A stretch of 37,373 bases of DNA. Source: Clostridium thailandense. GTDB lineage: Bacteria; Bacillota; Clostridia; Clostridiales; Clostridiaceae. A program made the translations under genes and the position numbers. The notes below the pieces were generated by a model that was not told the origin of the DNA, did no database searches, and saw nothing but the letters and a program-made list of their open reading frames with translations. This document shows positions 26,820-34,457 of this stretch, one piece after another; positions within the stretch are counted from its first letter, which is position 1; each line of letters begins with the position of its first letter. Location of the stretch: positions 1 to 37,373 of the forward strand of contig NZ_JAEEGC010000045.1 of NCBI RefSeq assembly GCF_019207025.1. Direction: 5' to 3'.

Positions 26820-27587
26820 TTAAGTATTTCTTCCCCCTGTAATCATTAGCGAGTCCCCTGTTATAAAACTTGAAAGGTCAGAAGCAAAAAATAATGCTGC
26901 ATTAGCTACCTCTTCAGGACTTCCAATCCTTCCCATCGGAATGTCACTTAGACGTTTTCGCTTTTCTTCTTCTGTCAACTTGCTGAAATTACGTTCAATC
27001 ATTTCAGTATTAATAGTTCCGGGAGCGAGAGCATTTACTCTTATTTTATACTTAGCCAGGAATCTTGCACCATATTTTGTTAGCGCAATAATTCCTGCTT
27101 TTGAAGCACCATAATCAGGACTTGTGTTCCCACCTGTTATTCCTGCTATGGATGCCATATTTACTATGCTTCCGCCACCATGATCCTTCATGTATTCGGA
27201 TGCATATTTCATTCCAAGGAATGCTGAACGCATATTTACTCTAATAACTAAGTCCCAGTCGTCTCCAGTAGTCTTAAACAGGTCATTAGCTTTTGCTATA
27301 CCAGCATTGTTAACCATTACATCAAGCCTTCCCCATTTTTGAACTGCAGAATCAATAAGTCTTTTTACATCTTCCTCTTCGCTCATATCTCCTTGTACCA
27401 AAAGGACTTCAGTACCATAAGCTTCTGCTTCTTTTTTTAAAGACTTTGCATGAGCATCGATCTTTAAATCATTAATTAAGAGACCTTTACACTCAGCCTC
27501 GGCCATTTTTAAAGCTATCGCTCTGCCGATTCCTTGTGCAGCACCTGTAACAATAACTACTTTATCCTTTAAACTAACATTTAACAT
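26820..27587 (-). CDS. Short-chain dehydrogenase/reductase (classical SDR)
   Basis: Cytosolic NAD(P)-dependent oxidoreductase, 255 aa. TGAAQGIG (14-21), NNAG (93-96), Ser146 and the YGASK catalytic pair (Tyr159, Lys163) are all in place, so it should be active. The Asp after the second strand (NDLKID near 40) favours NAD(H) over NADP(H). Its ATG follows AGGAGATAATTAATTAA and it lies 46 bases after the FGGY kinase, i.e. in the same operon. Probable reaction: oxidation of a secondary alcohol in a polyol or sugar acid to the ketone before or after phosphorylation. The substrate is not predictable. Confidence 0.88.
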   Translation of the reverse strand: MLNVSLKDKVVIVTGAAQGIGRAIALKMAEAECKGLLINDLKIDAHAKSLKKEAEAYGTEVLLVQGDMSEEEDVKRLIDSAVQKWGRLDVMVNNAGIAKANDLFKTTGDDWDLVIRVNMRSAFLGMKYASEYMKDHGGGSIVNMASIAGITGGNTSPDYGASKAGIIALTKYGARFLAKYKIRVNALAPGTINTEMIERNFSKLTEEEKRKRLSDIPMGRIGSPEEVANAALFFASDLSSFITGDSLMITGGRNT

Positions 27588-27633
27588 TTAATTAATTATC
27601 TCCTTTCCTAATATGTCATCCTAAATGTATAAG

Positions 27634-29190
27634 TTAGCCCCAATGTTTCATGGTTACATCTGCCAATTTATTATAAACATTGGCATCTCTAAGAGCTAAG
27701 AATGTGTCCTTAAAAATGCCATACATATCTGTATATATCTCATGATTCTTCATGTTTGGTTCAATGATTCCATAAGTGTGCACCATTTTTTCTACAGCTT
27801 CCTCAATACTGATGAACACTCCTGCTCCTACTGCGCCTAGTATAGCAGCTCCTAAAGTTGTACAATCTGATACTTTTAATTTTTCTACAGGTCTGCCATA
27901 AACATCAGCTTGTATTTGACACCACAAATCTGATTTTGCACCTCCGCCTGACAATCTGATTGCTTCAAAAGGCCTTCCTAAAACTTTTTCCATGGCTTCT
28001 ACAATCATTCTAATTTCGTATACAACTCCTTCCATAACTGCACGAGCCATCATTCCACGATCATTTGCTAAAGTCAATCCCATTGAACCACCTCTTGCAT
28101 TATCATGATAGTAAGGTGTAACCTGACTAGATACAAAAGGAAGGAAGATATATCCTTTACATCCTACTGGTGCTTTAGATGCTTCCAGAGTAATCAAGTC
28201 ATATACCTCTATATCTAGTTGTTTTGCTGCCTCTTTCTCATGCTGTGCAAAGGTATCCCTCCACCAGCGCAAACAAACTCCAGCACCAAATGTCAAACCT
28301 TCCATATCCCATTTATGAGGGATAGCATGTCCTCCAAATAATACAGAATGATCAACATCAGGTCTGCGTACATCCACGTGAGCTACCATAACAGCAGCAG
28401 TTCCTATTGTAATTTCAGATAAACCTTCACGAATAACTCCTGCACCAATTGCAGCACACTGCTGATCGCCACCTCCGCAGCAAATTGGCATTCCTTCTTC
28501 AAACCCTGTCTCAAGAGAAGCTTTCTTTGATACCACTCCAACTTGTGTCATAGGTGTTTTTACAGGTGGAAGCTTATCTCTATCTATATTAATTGCTTTT
28601 AATAATTCATTTGACCAGTCTAAATTTTTTATGTCCATCATACCATTGAGAGTCAATGATGCAGGATCAGTAAAGAGTTCAGTTGAACCAAAATTGTGAA
28701 GTAACCACTCCTGACCATTCACAAATTTCCAGGTCTTTTCATAAAGATCAGGTCTGTTATCTCTTACCCATTTATACTTTGGATAAGCCCATAAGCCAGA
28801 AAGAGGAACACCACTTACTTCATGATAACGATCTTTCCCAATATTTTCTTCAATCCATTTTACTTCTTTTCCAGCACGTCCATCTGACCATACAATAGCA
28901 TCGCTGAGGCAATTCCAATCTTTGTCTATAGGTACAAAAGTACCACGTTGAGCAGAAAATCCTACAGAACCAATTTCTTTAGGATTAATTCCGGTTTTAG
29001 CCAATACTTCTTTGGAAGTCTCACATATTCCTTTCCATAAATCATACATACTCTGCTCTACCCATCCTGGATGAGGGTACTTGCAAGAATATTCCCTGTA
29101 ACCTGTTCCTATAAGATTTCCTTCAAGATCAAAAATCATTACCGTCGAACCAGTTGTACCAGCATCAATACCCGCAACATACTTAATCAT
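27634..29190 (-). CDS. FGGY-family carbohydrate kinase, LsrK/xylulokinase-like
   Basis: Cytosolic sugar kinase of 518 aa. The FGGY fold is clear: N-terminal GIDAGTTGSTVMIFD (residues 6-20), GGGDQQCAAIGAG (about 240-252), and C-terminal LSGGGAKSDLWCQIQADV (about 415). It is not a glycerol kinase. Its middle (FGAGVCLRWWRDTF) and C-terminal (LGAAILGAVGAGVFISIEEA) blocks are more like autoinducer-2 kinase LsrK and xylulokinase as I remember them. ATG follows AGGAGG. Upstream lies a 45-base block shared with the VOC gene. Expected role: phosphorylate a ketose, keto-acid or diketone that is then handled by the RLP. The substrate is unknown. Confidence 0.85.
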   Translation of the reverse strand: MIKYVAGIDAGTTGSTVMIFDLEGNLIGTGYREYSCKYPHPGWVEQSMYDLWKGICETSKEVLAKTGINPKEIGSVGFSAQRGTFVPIDKDWNCLSDAIVWSDGRAGKEVKWIEENIGKDRYHEVSGVPLSGLWAYPKYKWVRDNRPDLYEKTWKFVNGQEWLLHNFGSTELFTDPASLTLNGMMDIKNLDWSNELLKAINIDRDKLPPVKTPMTQVGVVSKKASLETGFEEGMPICCGGGDQQCAAIGAGVIREGLSEITIGTAAVMVAHVDVRRPDVDHSVLFGGHAIPHKWDMEGLTFGAGVCLRWWRDTFAQHEKEAAKQLDIEVYDLITLEASKAPVGCKGYIFLPFVSSQVTPYYHDNARGGSMGLTLANDRGMMARAVMEGVVYEIRMIVEAMEKVLGRPFEAIRLSGGGAKSDLWCQIQADVYGRPVEKLKVSDCTTLGAAILGAVGAGVFISIEEAVEKMVHTYGIIEPNMKNHEIYTDMYGIFKDTFLALRDANVYNKLADVTMKHWG

Positions 29191-29221
29191 TTTTTTCCTC
29201 CTTATTATTTAATAAGATACA

Positions 29222-29266
29222 TCGGAAATGATAAAGTTTTGTTCGTACAAAACTTAAGTAATTATA
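29222..29266. promoter_or_regulatory. Upstream block of the FGGY kinase, with a GTTTTGT/ACAAAAC palindrome
   Basis: GGAAATGATAAAG, GTTTTGT-TCGT-ACAAAAC and TTAAGTAATTA repeat almost unchanged at 29816-29858 in front of the VOC gene. The palindrome is perfect here. It could be an operator or a 5'-leader hairpin; an AT-rich -10-like TATAAT lies just beyond it on the minus strand. Confidence 0.55.
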
Positions 29267-29286
29267 TAAACATTTAAATAAAATAT

Positions 29287-29748
29287 TTATTTTTGAACTT
29301 TAGCTGGTTGAAACATTTCAAGATTGTAATTATCAGGATCAAGTAAATAAAAAGCGTAGGCTCCAGTGCTTGGTCCACTATCAATTAAAGTAGGTTTGTT
29401 TACAGTTTTAATATTATTAGCTTTGCACCTTTCATAAGCTTTAAAAATATCTGTTGTAGTAAAACAAATATGACTACTACAAACATTATGCGGCCTTACA
29501 TCCAAAACCTTTCCCTTCGGTTCAACATATTGAATTAATTCCAGCCGCAGACCAAGGCAACCCAAAAAAGCTACATTAAGAACACCATCTGGATAACCAG
29601 TCACTTTTCTGATATAGTCTAAGTCAACATTATAACGAATATTTTCAAACTCCATTTCCATAACTTCTTTGTAAAATTTAACGGATTTATCTATATCTCC
29701 TACTGTTATACTAAAATGATTTGCTCCACTAAAAATTTTTTCATTCAA
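29287..29748 (-). CDS. VOC-superfamily (glyoxalase/dioxygenase-fold) protein
   Basis: Cytosolic protein of 153 aa with the paired beta-alpha-beta-beta-beta modules of the VOC superfamily. Likely metal ligands are His11 (ANHFSITV), Glu in LRLELIQY (about 78), His in SSHICFTT (about 96) and Glu in YNLEMFQP (about 145), a full two-His, two-Glu set. Members include glyoxalase I, methylmalonyl-CoA epimerase and dioxygenases; epimerase or isomerase chemistry would suit this pathway in an anaerobe. Start is TTG 29748, seven bases after GGAGGG; no in-frame ATG fits. It is 96 bases before the FGGY kinase. The function within the RLP cluster is inferred only. Confidence 0.82.
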   Translation of the reverse strand: MNEKIFSGANHFSITVGDIDKSVKFYKEVMEMEFENIRYNVDLDYIRKVTGYPDGVLNVAFLGCLGLRLELIQYVEPKGKVLDVRPHNVCSSHICFTTTDIFKAYERCKANNIKTVNKPTLIDSGPSTGAYAFYLLDPDNYNLEMFQPAKVQK

Positions 29749-29786
29749 TATTATACCCTCCTCATATCACAACCGATTACATTGGA

Positions 29787-29824
29787 ATCATTTTCCATGT
29801 TGTAACTACAATATGGAAAATGAT
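29787..29824. promoter_or_regulatory. 18-bp inverted repeat upstream of the VOC gene
   Basis: ATCATTTTCCATGTTGTA and its inverted copy TACAATATGGAAAATGAT are separated by two bases, with a single G-T exception. The half-sites resemble the TTTTC-CAT-TTG part of the GAAAATATTYTC promoter element found at 20913, 31438 and 33441. It may bind the same regulator or form a leader hairpin. The remainder of 29749-29962 shows the duplicated block (29816-29858) and AT-rich sequence. Confidence 0.5.
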
Positions 29825-29858
29825 AAGGCTTTGTTTATACAAAACTTAAGTAATTAGC
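29816..29858. promoter_or_regulatory. Upstream block of the VOC gene, duplicate of 29222-29266
   Basis: GGAAAATGATAAGG, GCTTTGT-TTAT-ACAAAAC and TTAAGTAATTA match the block in front of the FGGY kinase at most positions. The palindrome has one mismatch here. Two copies 600 bases apart imply shared control of the two genes. Confidence 0.55.
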
Positions 29859-29962
29859 TTGTTATTTATATAGTATTGTGCATTTGAATTTGAGGCAATA
29901 TTGAAAATTTTTTCTATATTTTGATTATTGTTTCACAATGTTTAGTACATTTTAGAAAAAAT

Positions 29963-29995
29963 AAGCTGTTGGCATACTAAATATGTCAACAGCTT
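29963..29995 (-). terminator. Terminator after the RuBisCO-like protein gene
   Basis: Minus strand AAGCTGTTGACATA / TATGCCAACAGCTT, a 14-bp stem with one G-T pair and a five-base loop, followed by ATTTTTTC. It lies 23 bases after the RLP stop and separates it from the VOC/kinase genes, at least partly. Confidence 0.78.
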
Positions 29996-30018
29996 GCAGT
30001 CCATAAAATTAAGCTTAA

Positions 30019-31353
30019 CTAAATAGCATAATTCTTCTTAACAGTTTCTTCTCCATAAGTACCCCATTTTTCAAGTGACACACGTAATTCTTCATTTGTC
30101 TTTGCTGCTTCGCTTAGTGATATTCCCTTCATTGCTGCATCCATTGCTGCTCTGAATGCTCTTGCTCCTGCCTGTGGTCCCATTTTATGTCCATGTATTG
30201 CAGCTCCTACTCCCAGCAATATATCATTTCCTGCATCATCCAATATTTTTGATATTAATCCTGGTACTACTCCGCCTCCTACAAATGGTAGGGTTGGTTT
30301 CAAATCATAGAATTTACCTGTACATGTTGTGATACTCTTTCTATATTTAAATGGTAGTAAATCAAATTTTCCATATGGCATTTCTATTAACAATGTATCT
30401 GCTCCACACATTCTTGTTAACTTCGTAAGTACTGTTGAGCTTACTCCTTGATATGGAGATACTGTCCATGATGCTCCAAAGCAGCAGTGTGATAATATTG
30501 GTACATTAATCTTTGGATCTTCTGCCAAGGATCTAAGAGCTGATAATCCTATTCCAAAGGTATCAACCATTATGCAGTTTGCTCCTGCATTTATTGCTCT
30601 CATAGCATTATCCTTAAGTCTTGATACCTCGTCTGTTATATTTACAGCATACATGGTTTTCTCGCCTTTAATCTTATCAGCCTTTGCTGCTGCTGCCATA
30701 TTCATTTGTACACGTTTTTCAAGATTATTAAAGGATCTATCTCCTCCAATTAATTCATCGTCTTTTATAATATCTACTCCACCTACTGCTGCTTCATAAA
30801 ACAATCCAGCTCCAACTTCAGGTGTATAGCCCGTACATGGTTTGATCATATTATTAAGAAGTGGTCTATTGTAAACTCCTAATAGGTCTCTTATTCCTTG
30901 AATGCCAAACTTTGGTCCCTGGAATTTTGATACAAAGCTTTCTGGAAAATCTATATCCATTATTCTTACATTGGGAAGTGCTGTTATATTTCCAAGGATT
31001 GTTGCAAATAGTAATGGAATGTTATCTTCAATGTTTGCAACTGGATAGCCTACTCTAGCAACATAGAATCTTGTTCCATCTTCAGGTATGTCCTTTTTTA
31101 CATTTTCCATGTTTTCATAGTCTGGAACCTCATATATTCCAATTACTTTTGCTGCATAAAGTGCTCTAACCTCATCTGTCTCTGCTGCAACATCTGTCCA
31201 TGAACCAGTTGTCTGCTCAATACCTATACTCTGAACTTTAACAATTGGGTCTTCATATTTAGTAGCACCAATTAAATAAGTAGCTACACATAAATCGTCA
31301 AGATTTACTCCTTCATAGTTTGGATTTAACATTGGGCTATAAAATCTGTTCAT
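30019..31353 (-). CDS. RuBisCO-like protein (form IV RLP)
   Basis: RuBisCO-superfamily protein of 444 aa, cytosolic, an N-terminal alpha/beta domain (about 1-140) followed by a TIM barrel. By alignment in mind with spinach RuBisCO: Glu46 (E60), Asn122 (N123), Lys171 (K175), Lys197-Asp199-Glu200 (carbamylated Lys201, Asp203, Glu204), His289 (H294) and Lys329 (K334 loop) are kept. Lys177 is Cys173, Arg295 is Cys290 and Ser379 is Gly359, so CO2 fixation on RuBP is unlikely. The kept metal site implies enolisation, isomerisation or decarboxylation of a phosphorylated keto compound. ATG 31353 follows GGAGGGAATATTT; the longer frame start at 31368 is worse. Methionine-salvage partners are absent. 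Possible analogues are DK-MTP-1-P enolase and apionate-pathway RLPs; the substrate is unknown. Confidence 0.92.
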   Translation of the reverse strand: MNRFYSPMLNPNYEGVNLDDLCVATYLIGATKYEDPIVKVQSIGIEQTTGSWTDVAAETDEVRALYAAKVIGIYEVPDYENMENVKKDIPEDGTRFYVARVGYPVANIEDNIPLLFATILGNITALPNVRIMDIDFPESFVSKFQGPKFGIQGIRDLLGVYNRPLLNNMIKPCTGYTPEVGAGLFYEAAVGGVDIIKDDELIGGDRSFNNLEKRVQMNMAAAAKADKIKGEKTMYAVNITDEVSRLKDNAMRAINAGANCIMVDTFGIGLSALRSLAEDPKINVPILSHCCFGASWTVSPYQGVSSTVLTKLTRMCGADTLLIEMPYGKFDLLPFKYRKSITTCTGKFYDLKPTLPFVGGGVVPGLISKILDDAGNDILLGVGAAIHGHKMGPQAGARAFRAAMDAAMKGISLSEAAKTNEELRVSLEKWGTYGEETVKKNYAI

Positions 31354-31406
31354 AAATATTCCCTCCATTTTTCTACTAAATTTATAATGGTAATTACCTT
31401 TATTTA

Positions 31407-31452
31407 ATTATATTTTCTGTATAGTTCCTCATCAACATGGAGAATATTTTCA
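31407..31452 (-). promoter_or_regulatory. RLP promoter with the shared GAAAATATTYTC element
   Basis: Minus strand: GAAAATATTCTC (within 31438-31452), four bases, TTGATG (31430-31435), 17 bases, TATAAT (31407-31412). Same layout as before the glpA-like and sorC genes. Confidence 0.8.
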
Positions 31453-31495
31453 ATACTTTGAAATTATTTTCTATAGCCCTTGCAGATAAAAAAAT

Positions 31496-31524
31496 AGAAG
31501 CAGTATTATTATTCATCTGCTTCT
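31496..31524. terminator. Two-way terminator between the phosphatase and RLP genes
   Basis: AGAAGCAG / CTGCTTCT stem with a 13-base loop, T-rich on both sides (TTTTCTTT on plus, ATTTTTTTA on minus). It ends the sorC-phosphatase mRNA before the RLP promoter begins. Confidence 0.7.
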
Positions 31525-31562
31525 TTTCTTTAAATATTTAATGCTTGTTTAATATAGAGAAT

Positions 31563-32168
31563 TTATTTTAAATGTGACGTATTAGCTTCTAAAATAAATT
31601 TAATTTCATTGCCTTTCACTTCTATAATGCTTAAACAGGTTTCTGTAATATCTGCTTGCTTCCAAAGCTCCTCAAGTGGAGTTTTTTTAACTATTGCATA
31701 AATTGCTAAAAGTGCAACTCTATGTGTGACTATTAAAATATTTTCATATTCTGACTTTATAAAAATGCTCTCCAATACTTCTTTCACTCTGCTAAATAAT
31801 TGTTCAAAGTTTTCTCCATCTACTGGTTTATATAAATGAGGCTTATTGAAGAAATTATATATTTCATCAGGGTATAATTCTTCCAAGTCAGTAACTTTAA
31901 TACCCTCCCAACACCCAAAACCTAATTCTTTTAAGGCTTCTTCTGTAATAATTTTTGTATTTTTGTTACCTATTATGTGTTTTGCAGTTTCAACAGCTCG
32001 TCCAAGTGGACTGCAGTAAACGCAATCAAAATTAATATGTTTTAAACTTTCACCTAGCTTTCTCGCATTATCAATACCTATTTCTGTCAAATCGGTATTA
32101 TTCCATCCCTGCAATCTTCCTTCTGTATTCCATATTGTTTCTCCATGTCTTGTTATGTATATCTTCAT
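31563..32168 (-). CDS. Histidine phosphatase (phosphoglycerate mutase-like), RLP cluster
   Basis: Cytosolic phosphatase of 201 aa with R7-H8-G9-E10-T11 at the N-terminus, LGRAVETA near residue 58 and the second His in IVTHR. It resembles alpha-ribazole phosphatase/CobC and broad sugar-phosphate phosphatases. The longest frame starts at 32210, but AAGGAG is nine bases before the ATG at 32168, giving MKIYITRHGET. It is co-transcribed with the SorC regulator (85 bases apart) and ends just before the RLP promoter. In this setting it may dephosphorylate a pathway intermediate or overflow product. It is a distant second copy of the family in the window (the other is at 76-780). Confidence 0.83.
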   Translation of the reverse strand: MKIYITRHGETIWNTEGRLQGWNNTDLTEIGIDNARKLGESLKHINFDCVYCSPLGRAVETAKHIIGNKNTKIITEEALKELGFGCWEGIKVTDLEELYPDEIYNFFNKPHLYKPVDGENFEQLFSRVKEVLESIFIKSEYENILIVTHRVALLAIYAIVKKTPLEELWKQADITETCLSIIEVKGNEIKFILEANTSHLK

Positions 32169-32246
32169 GCACTTCAACTCCTTGATTCTCTCAATACTAA
32201 ATAGTTCCACTTCCTAATAAGCAGAAATAGACAATATAGCTTATGA

Positions 32247-33254
32247 TTATTTTACTTTCATTTCATTATAAGCCAATTCCATAATTGAGTTTCCAAGTGA
32301 ATAATCCGTTATAAGAACATCAATTAAATTCCCCTTCAATGCAGATAATACGGCATGTGCTTTGCTGTCATCTGCTGCCAGCGTAATTTTGGTTTTTATT
32401 TTCTTAAATTTCTCAAAATCTATAGTTATAGTTCTTTCTTTTAATTCTGTATCACATTCTTTACCATTTTCATCAAAAAATCTAAGTATAATATCACCAT
32501 ACACATTCTTACTTGTTAAATTTTTCAATTCACTTTCTGTTATATATTCTCTCTTTGACAGCTTTGAATCCAAATTAGGGTAAAATGAACCAATTCCACA
32601 GATTGAAATGTTAACTTTATCAAACATATCAAATACTTTTGTAATGCTTTTCTCTTTTTTTATTGAATCTGCAACGTTTTTACTACTCATAAGACCTTCC
32701 GCTAATATATGGTAGTTTGTACCACTGAAAACTTTTGCCATCCTTGTTACAAGCGTCCTTACATCCAATTCGTTTTCACAACAGGATATACTTCCATGTA
32801 GAGTTACAAAAGTCGCATCTACTTTTTGACATGGATTTAAGAAATTTATCAAATAATACATCGTACTTCCCCATGAAATTCCCAAAACATCATCTTCTTT
32901 TATAATTCTTTCTAAATACCTCGCTCCTTCTATTGCCACAAGCTTCCTTCTATTTTCCATCTTAAATCTTGTGCTTTCCAAAGAACTGTCTTTAGGAGAC
33001 GGTGCTATGACTACATCTTTAAGGCCAAAGGTCTCTTTAAGCCTTTCCTCCAAGTTTATACATTCAATGTATGGGTCTTTAATAACAAACTCAATTATTT
33101 TTTCGTCTTTTGCCTTCTTAATAAGTCGTGACACCGTAGTAACAGATATTTGCAGCTTATCAGCTATTTCATTCTGAGATACACCTTTTATATAGTAGAG
33201 ATAAGCAGTTTTTAAAATTATAAAGGTTGATTGATTGTAAACTTCAGGTAACAT
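32247..33254 (-). CDS. SorC/DeoR-type sugar-binding transcriptional regulator
   Basis: Cytosolic regulator, 335 aa. The N-terminus has a helix-turn-helix (about 18-55, GVSQNEIADKLQISVTTVSRLI), followed by the SorC effector domain (about 65-330) with DVLGISWGSTMYYL and ICGIGSF blocks typical of phospho-sugar-binding regulators such as SorC, CggR and LsrR. The longest frame starts at 33317, but GGGGGAAATGAT leads to ATG 33254 (MLPEVYNQ), which I use. Its promoter carries the perfect palindrome CTGAAAATATTTTCAG (33440-33455), also found near the RLP and glpA-like promoters, so autoregulation and control of those genes is likely. The effector is probably a phosphorylated intermediate made by the FGGY kinase. 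Confidence 0.9.
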   Translation of the reverse strand: MLPEVYNQSTFIILKTAYLYYIKGVSQNEIADKLQISVTTVSRLIKKAKDEKIIEFVIKDPYIECINLEERLKETFGLKDVVIAPSPKDSSLESTRFKMENRRKLVAIEGARYLERIIKEDDVLGISWGSTMYYLINFLNPCQKVDATFVTLHGSISCCENELDVRTLVTRMAKVFSGTNYHILAEGLMSSKNVADSIKKEKSITKVFDMFDKVNISICGIGSFYPNLDSKLSKREYITESELKNLTSKNVYGDIILRFFDENGKECDTELKERTITIDFEKFKKIKTKITLAADDSKAHAVLSALKGNLIDVLITDYSLGNSIMELAYNEMKVK

Positions 33255-33408
33255 ATCATTTCCCCCTATTTTATAATATTTCATCGCAAATAAGCTTTCT
33301 AAAAATTGATTAGCCATCTCTAAATTTTAATAAGTCTGCAGTTGACTACATATACTAAAACATCAAATATACGAACTAAAAGTATTGCCGAATTTTTATC
33401 TTATCTAT

Positions 33409-33455
33409 ATATTAATGTTAATACATTTTTTTATCAACACTGAAAATATTTTCAG
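33409..33455 (-). promoter_or_regulatory. sorC promoter with perfect CTGAAAATATTTTCAG palindrome
   Basis: Minus strand: GAAAATATTTTC inside a 16-bp perfect palindrome (33440-33455), four bases, TTGATA (33432-33437), 17 bases, TAATAT (33409-33414). Identical spacing to the RLP and glpA-like promoters. This is the most symmetric version of the element. Confidence 0.78.
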
Positions 33456-33500
33456 TTGCATAGATTATATATAACAAAGCTTTTATAAAGTAATATATCT

Positions 33501-34424
33501 TTAAACATCATGTTCATAGCCAAAATTCCTTGATATTTTACTATAATTAGGCACTTCCACCCCATAATTATGAGCAATCCTTACAACATCAAAAATAAGT
33601 TCATCTCTTTCATCCTTTTTTCCAGCTTTTATATCCTTTTGCAATGAAGCTGTAGTATCTGAAGTAAGGCCATCTAAAATATCAAGGTTATCTCTTATAA
33701 AACTATCGCTTAGTTTAACATTTAGTGCCTCTGCTACCTTTTGCAGTTCCTTAATAAGTGCTATAAACATCTCTCTATACTTGCCTTCCTTTTTTATTTC
33801 ACCGGCTACAACATCATAGTAAGCACCAGTTGAGGCATATGCTGATGTAAAGGAGAATTTTTTAAATATTTCACATTTTATATTATCTGTAAGAACTCCA
33901 TCAATACTAGATTTAGCAAGGTCTTCCTGTATTTTTTTCAATAAATTCATGTCCACTTTTGTATTCTCTCTAGGTCCAAAGACAAGCCTAAAAATCTTTA
34001 TCCCCTGTGTAATTTCACCCGGTGCTGATATATATGCGCTAATATAAATACAACCATCAAGTACTATTATATCAGGTAAAGCTGCCCCCAGCTTTTCTCC
34101 TGCGCTTAGTGTGTTTAAAATTGGAATTACTATAGTATTTTTGTGAGCTGCTTTTCTTATTACAGGAATAGCTTCATTCATTGAATATCCTTTAACACAT
34201 ACAAAAATCACATCTACTTTTTCAAATTCCTCATCTCCACTATGCGCCTTAACATTCTTAAGTTCTATTTCTCCATTTTCGAAAGAGTGAACAACAAGTC
34301 CCTTTTCTTTTATGGCTTCCAAATGAGCCCCTCTTGCGATAAATGTAACATTCTTTGCATTGTTGGCCAAAAATCCACCAATGCATCCACCGGTTCCACC
34401 AGTGCCTAGTATTAAATATTTCAT
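33501..34424 (-). CDS. Ketopantoate reductase (PanE/ApbA)-family protein
   Basis: NADPH-dependent reductase of 307 aa. The N-terminal Rossmann motif GTGGTGGCIGG (7-17) and VCVKGYSM (about 75-82, with the conserved Lys) match the PanE/ApbA family; the C-terminal helical domain runs from about 170. PanE itself makes D-pantoate from ketopantoate, but no panB or panC is nearby. Because it heads the RLP cluster, directly before sorC, it more likely reduces or oxidises a pathway 2-keto acid. The start ATG follows CGGAGGGCTATTT. A TTGATA-18-TATACT promoter and a very short leader frame (34458-34487) precede it. Confidence 0.82.
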   Translation of the reverse strand: MKYLILGTGGTGGCIGGFLANNAKNVTFIARGAHLEAIKEKGLVVHSFENGEIELKNVKAHSGDEEFEKVDVIFVCVKGYSMNEAIPVIRKAAHKNTIVIPILNTLSAGEKLGAALPDIIVLDGCIYISAYISAPGEITQGIKIFRLVFGPRENTKVDMNLLKKIQEDLAKSSIDGVLTDNIKCEIFKKFSFTSAYASTGAYYDVVAGEIKKEGKYREMFIALIKELQKVAEALNVKLSDSFIRDNLDILDGLTSDTTASLQKDIKAGKKDERDELIFDVVRIAHNYGVEVPNYSKISRNFGYEHDV

Positions 34425-34457
34425 AAATAGCCCTCCGTTATTACTAAATAATAATAA

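Noticed and set aside
30019..31353. True CO2-fixing RuBisCO
   Set aside because: Residues equal to K177, R295 and S379 are replaced and no phosphoribulokinase is present, so it is an RLP.
30019..31353. Methionine-salvage DK-MTP-1-P enolase (mtnW)
   Set aside because: No mtn genes are adjacent; the neighbourhood is a sugar/polyol one. Not excluded biochemically, but not supported.
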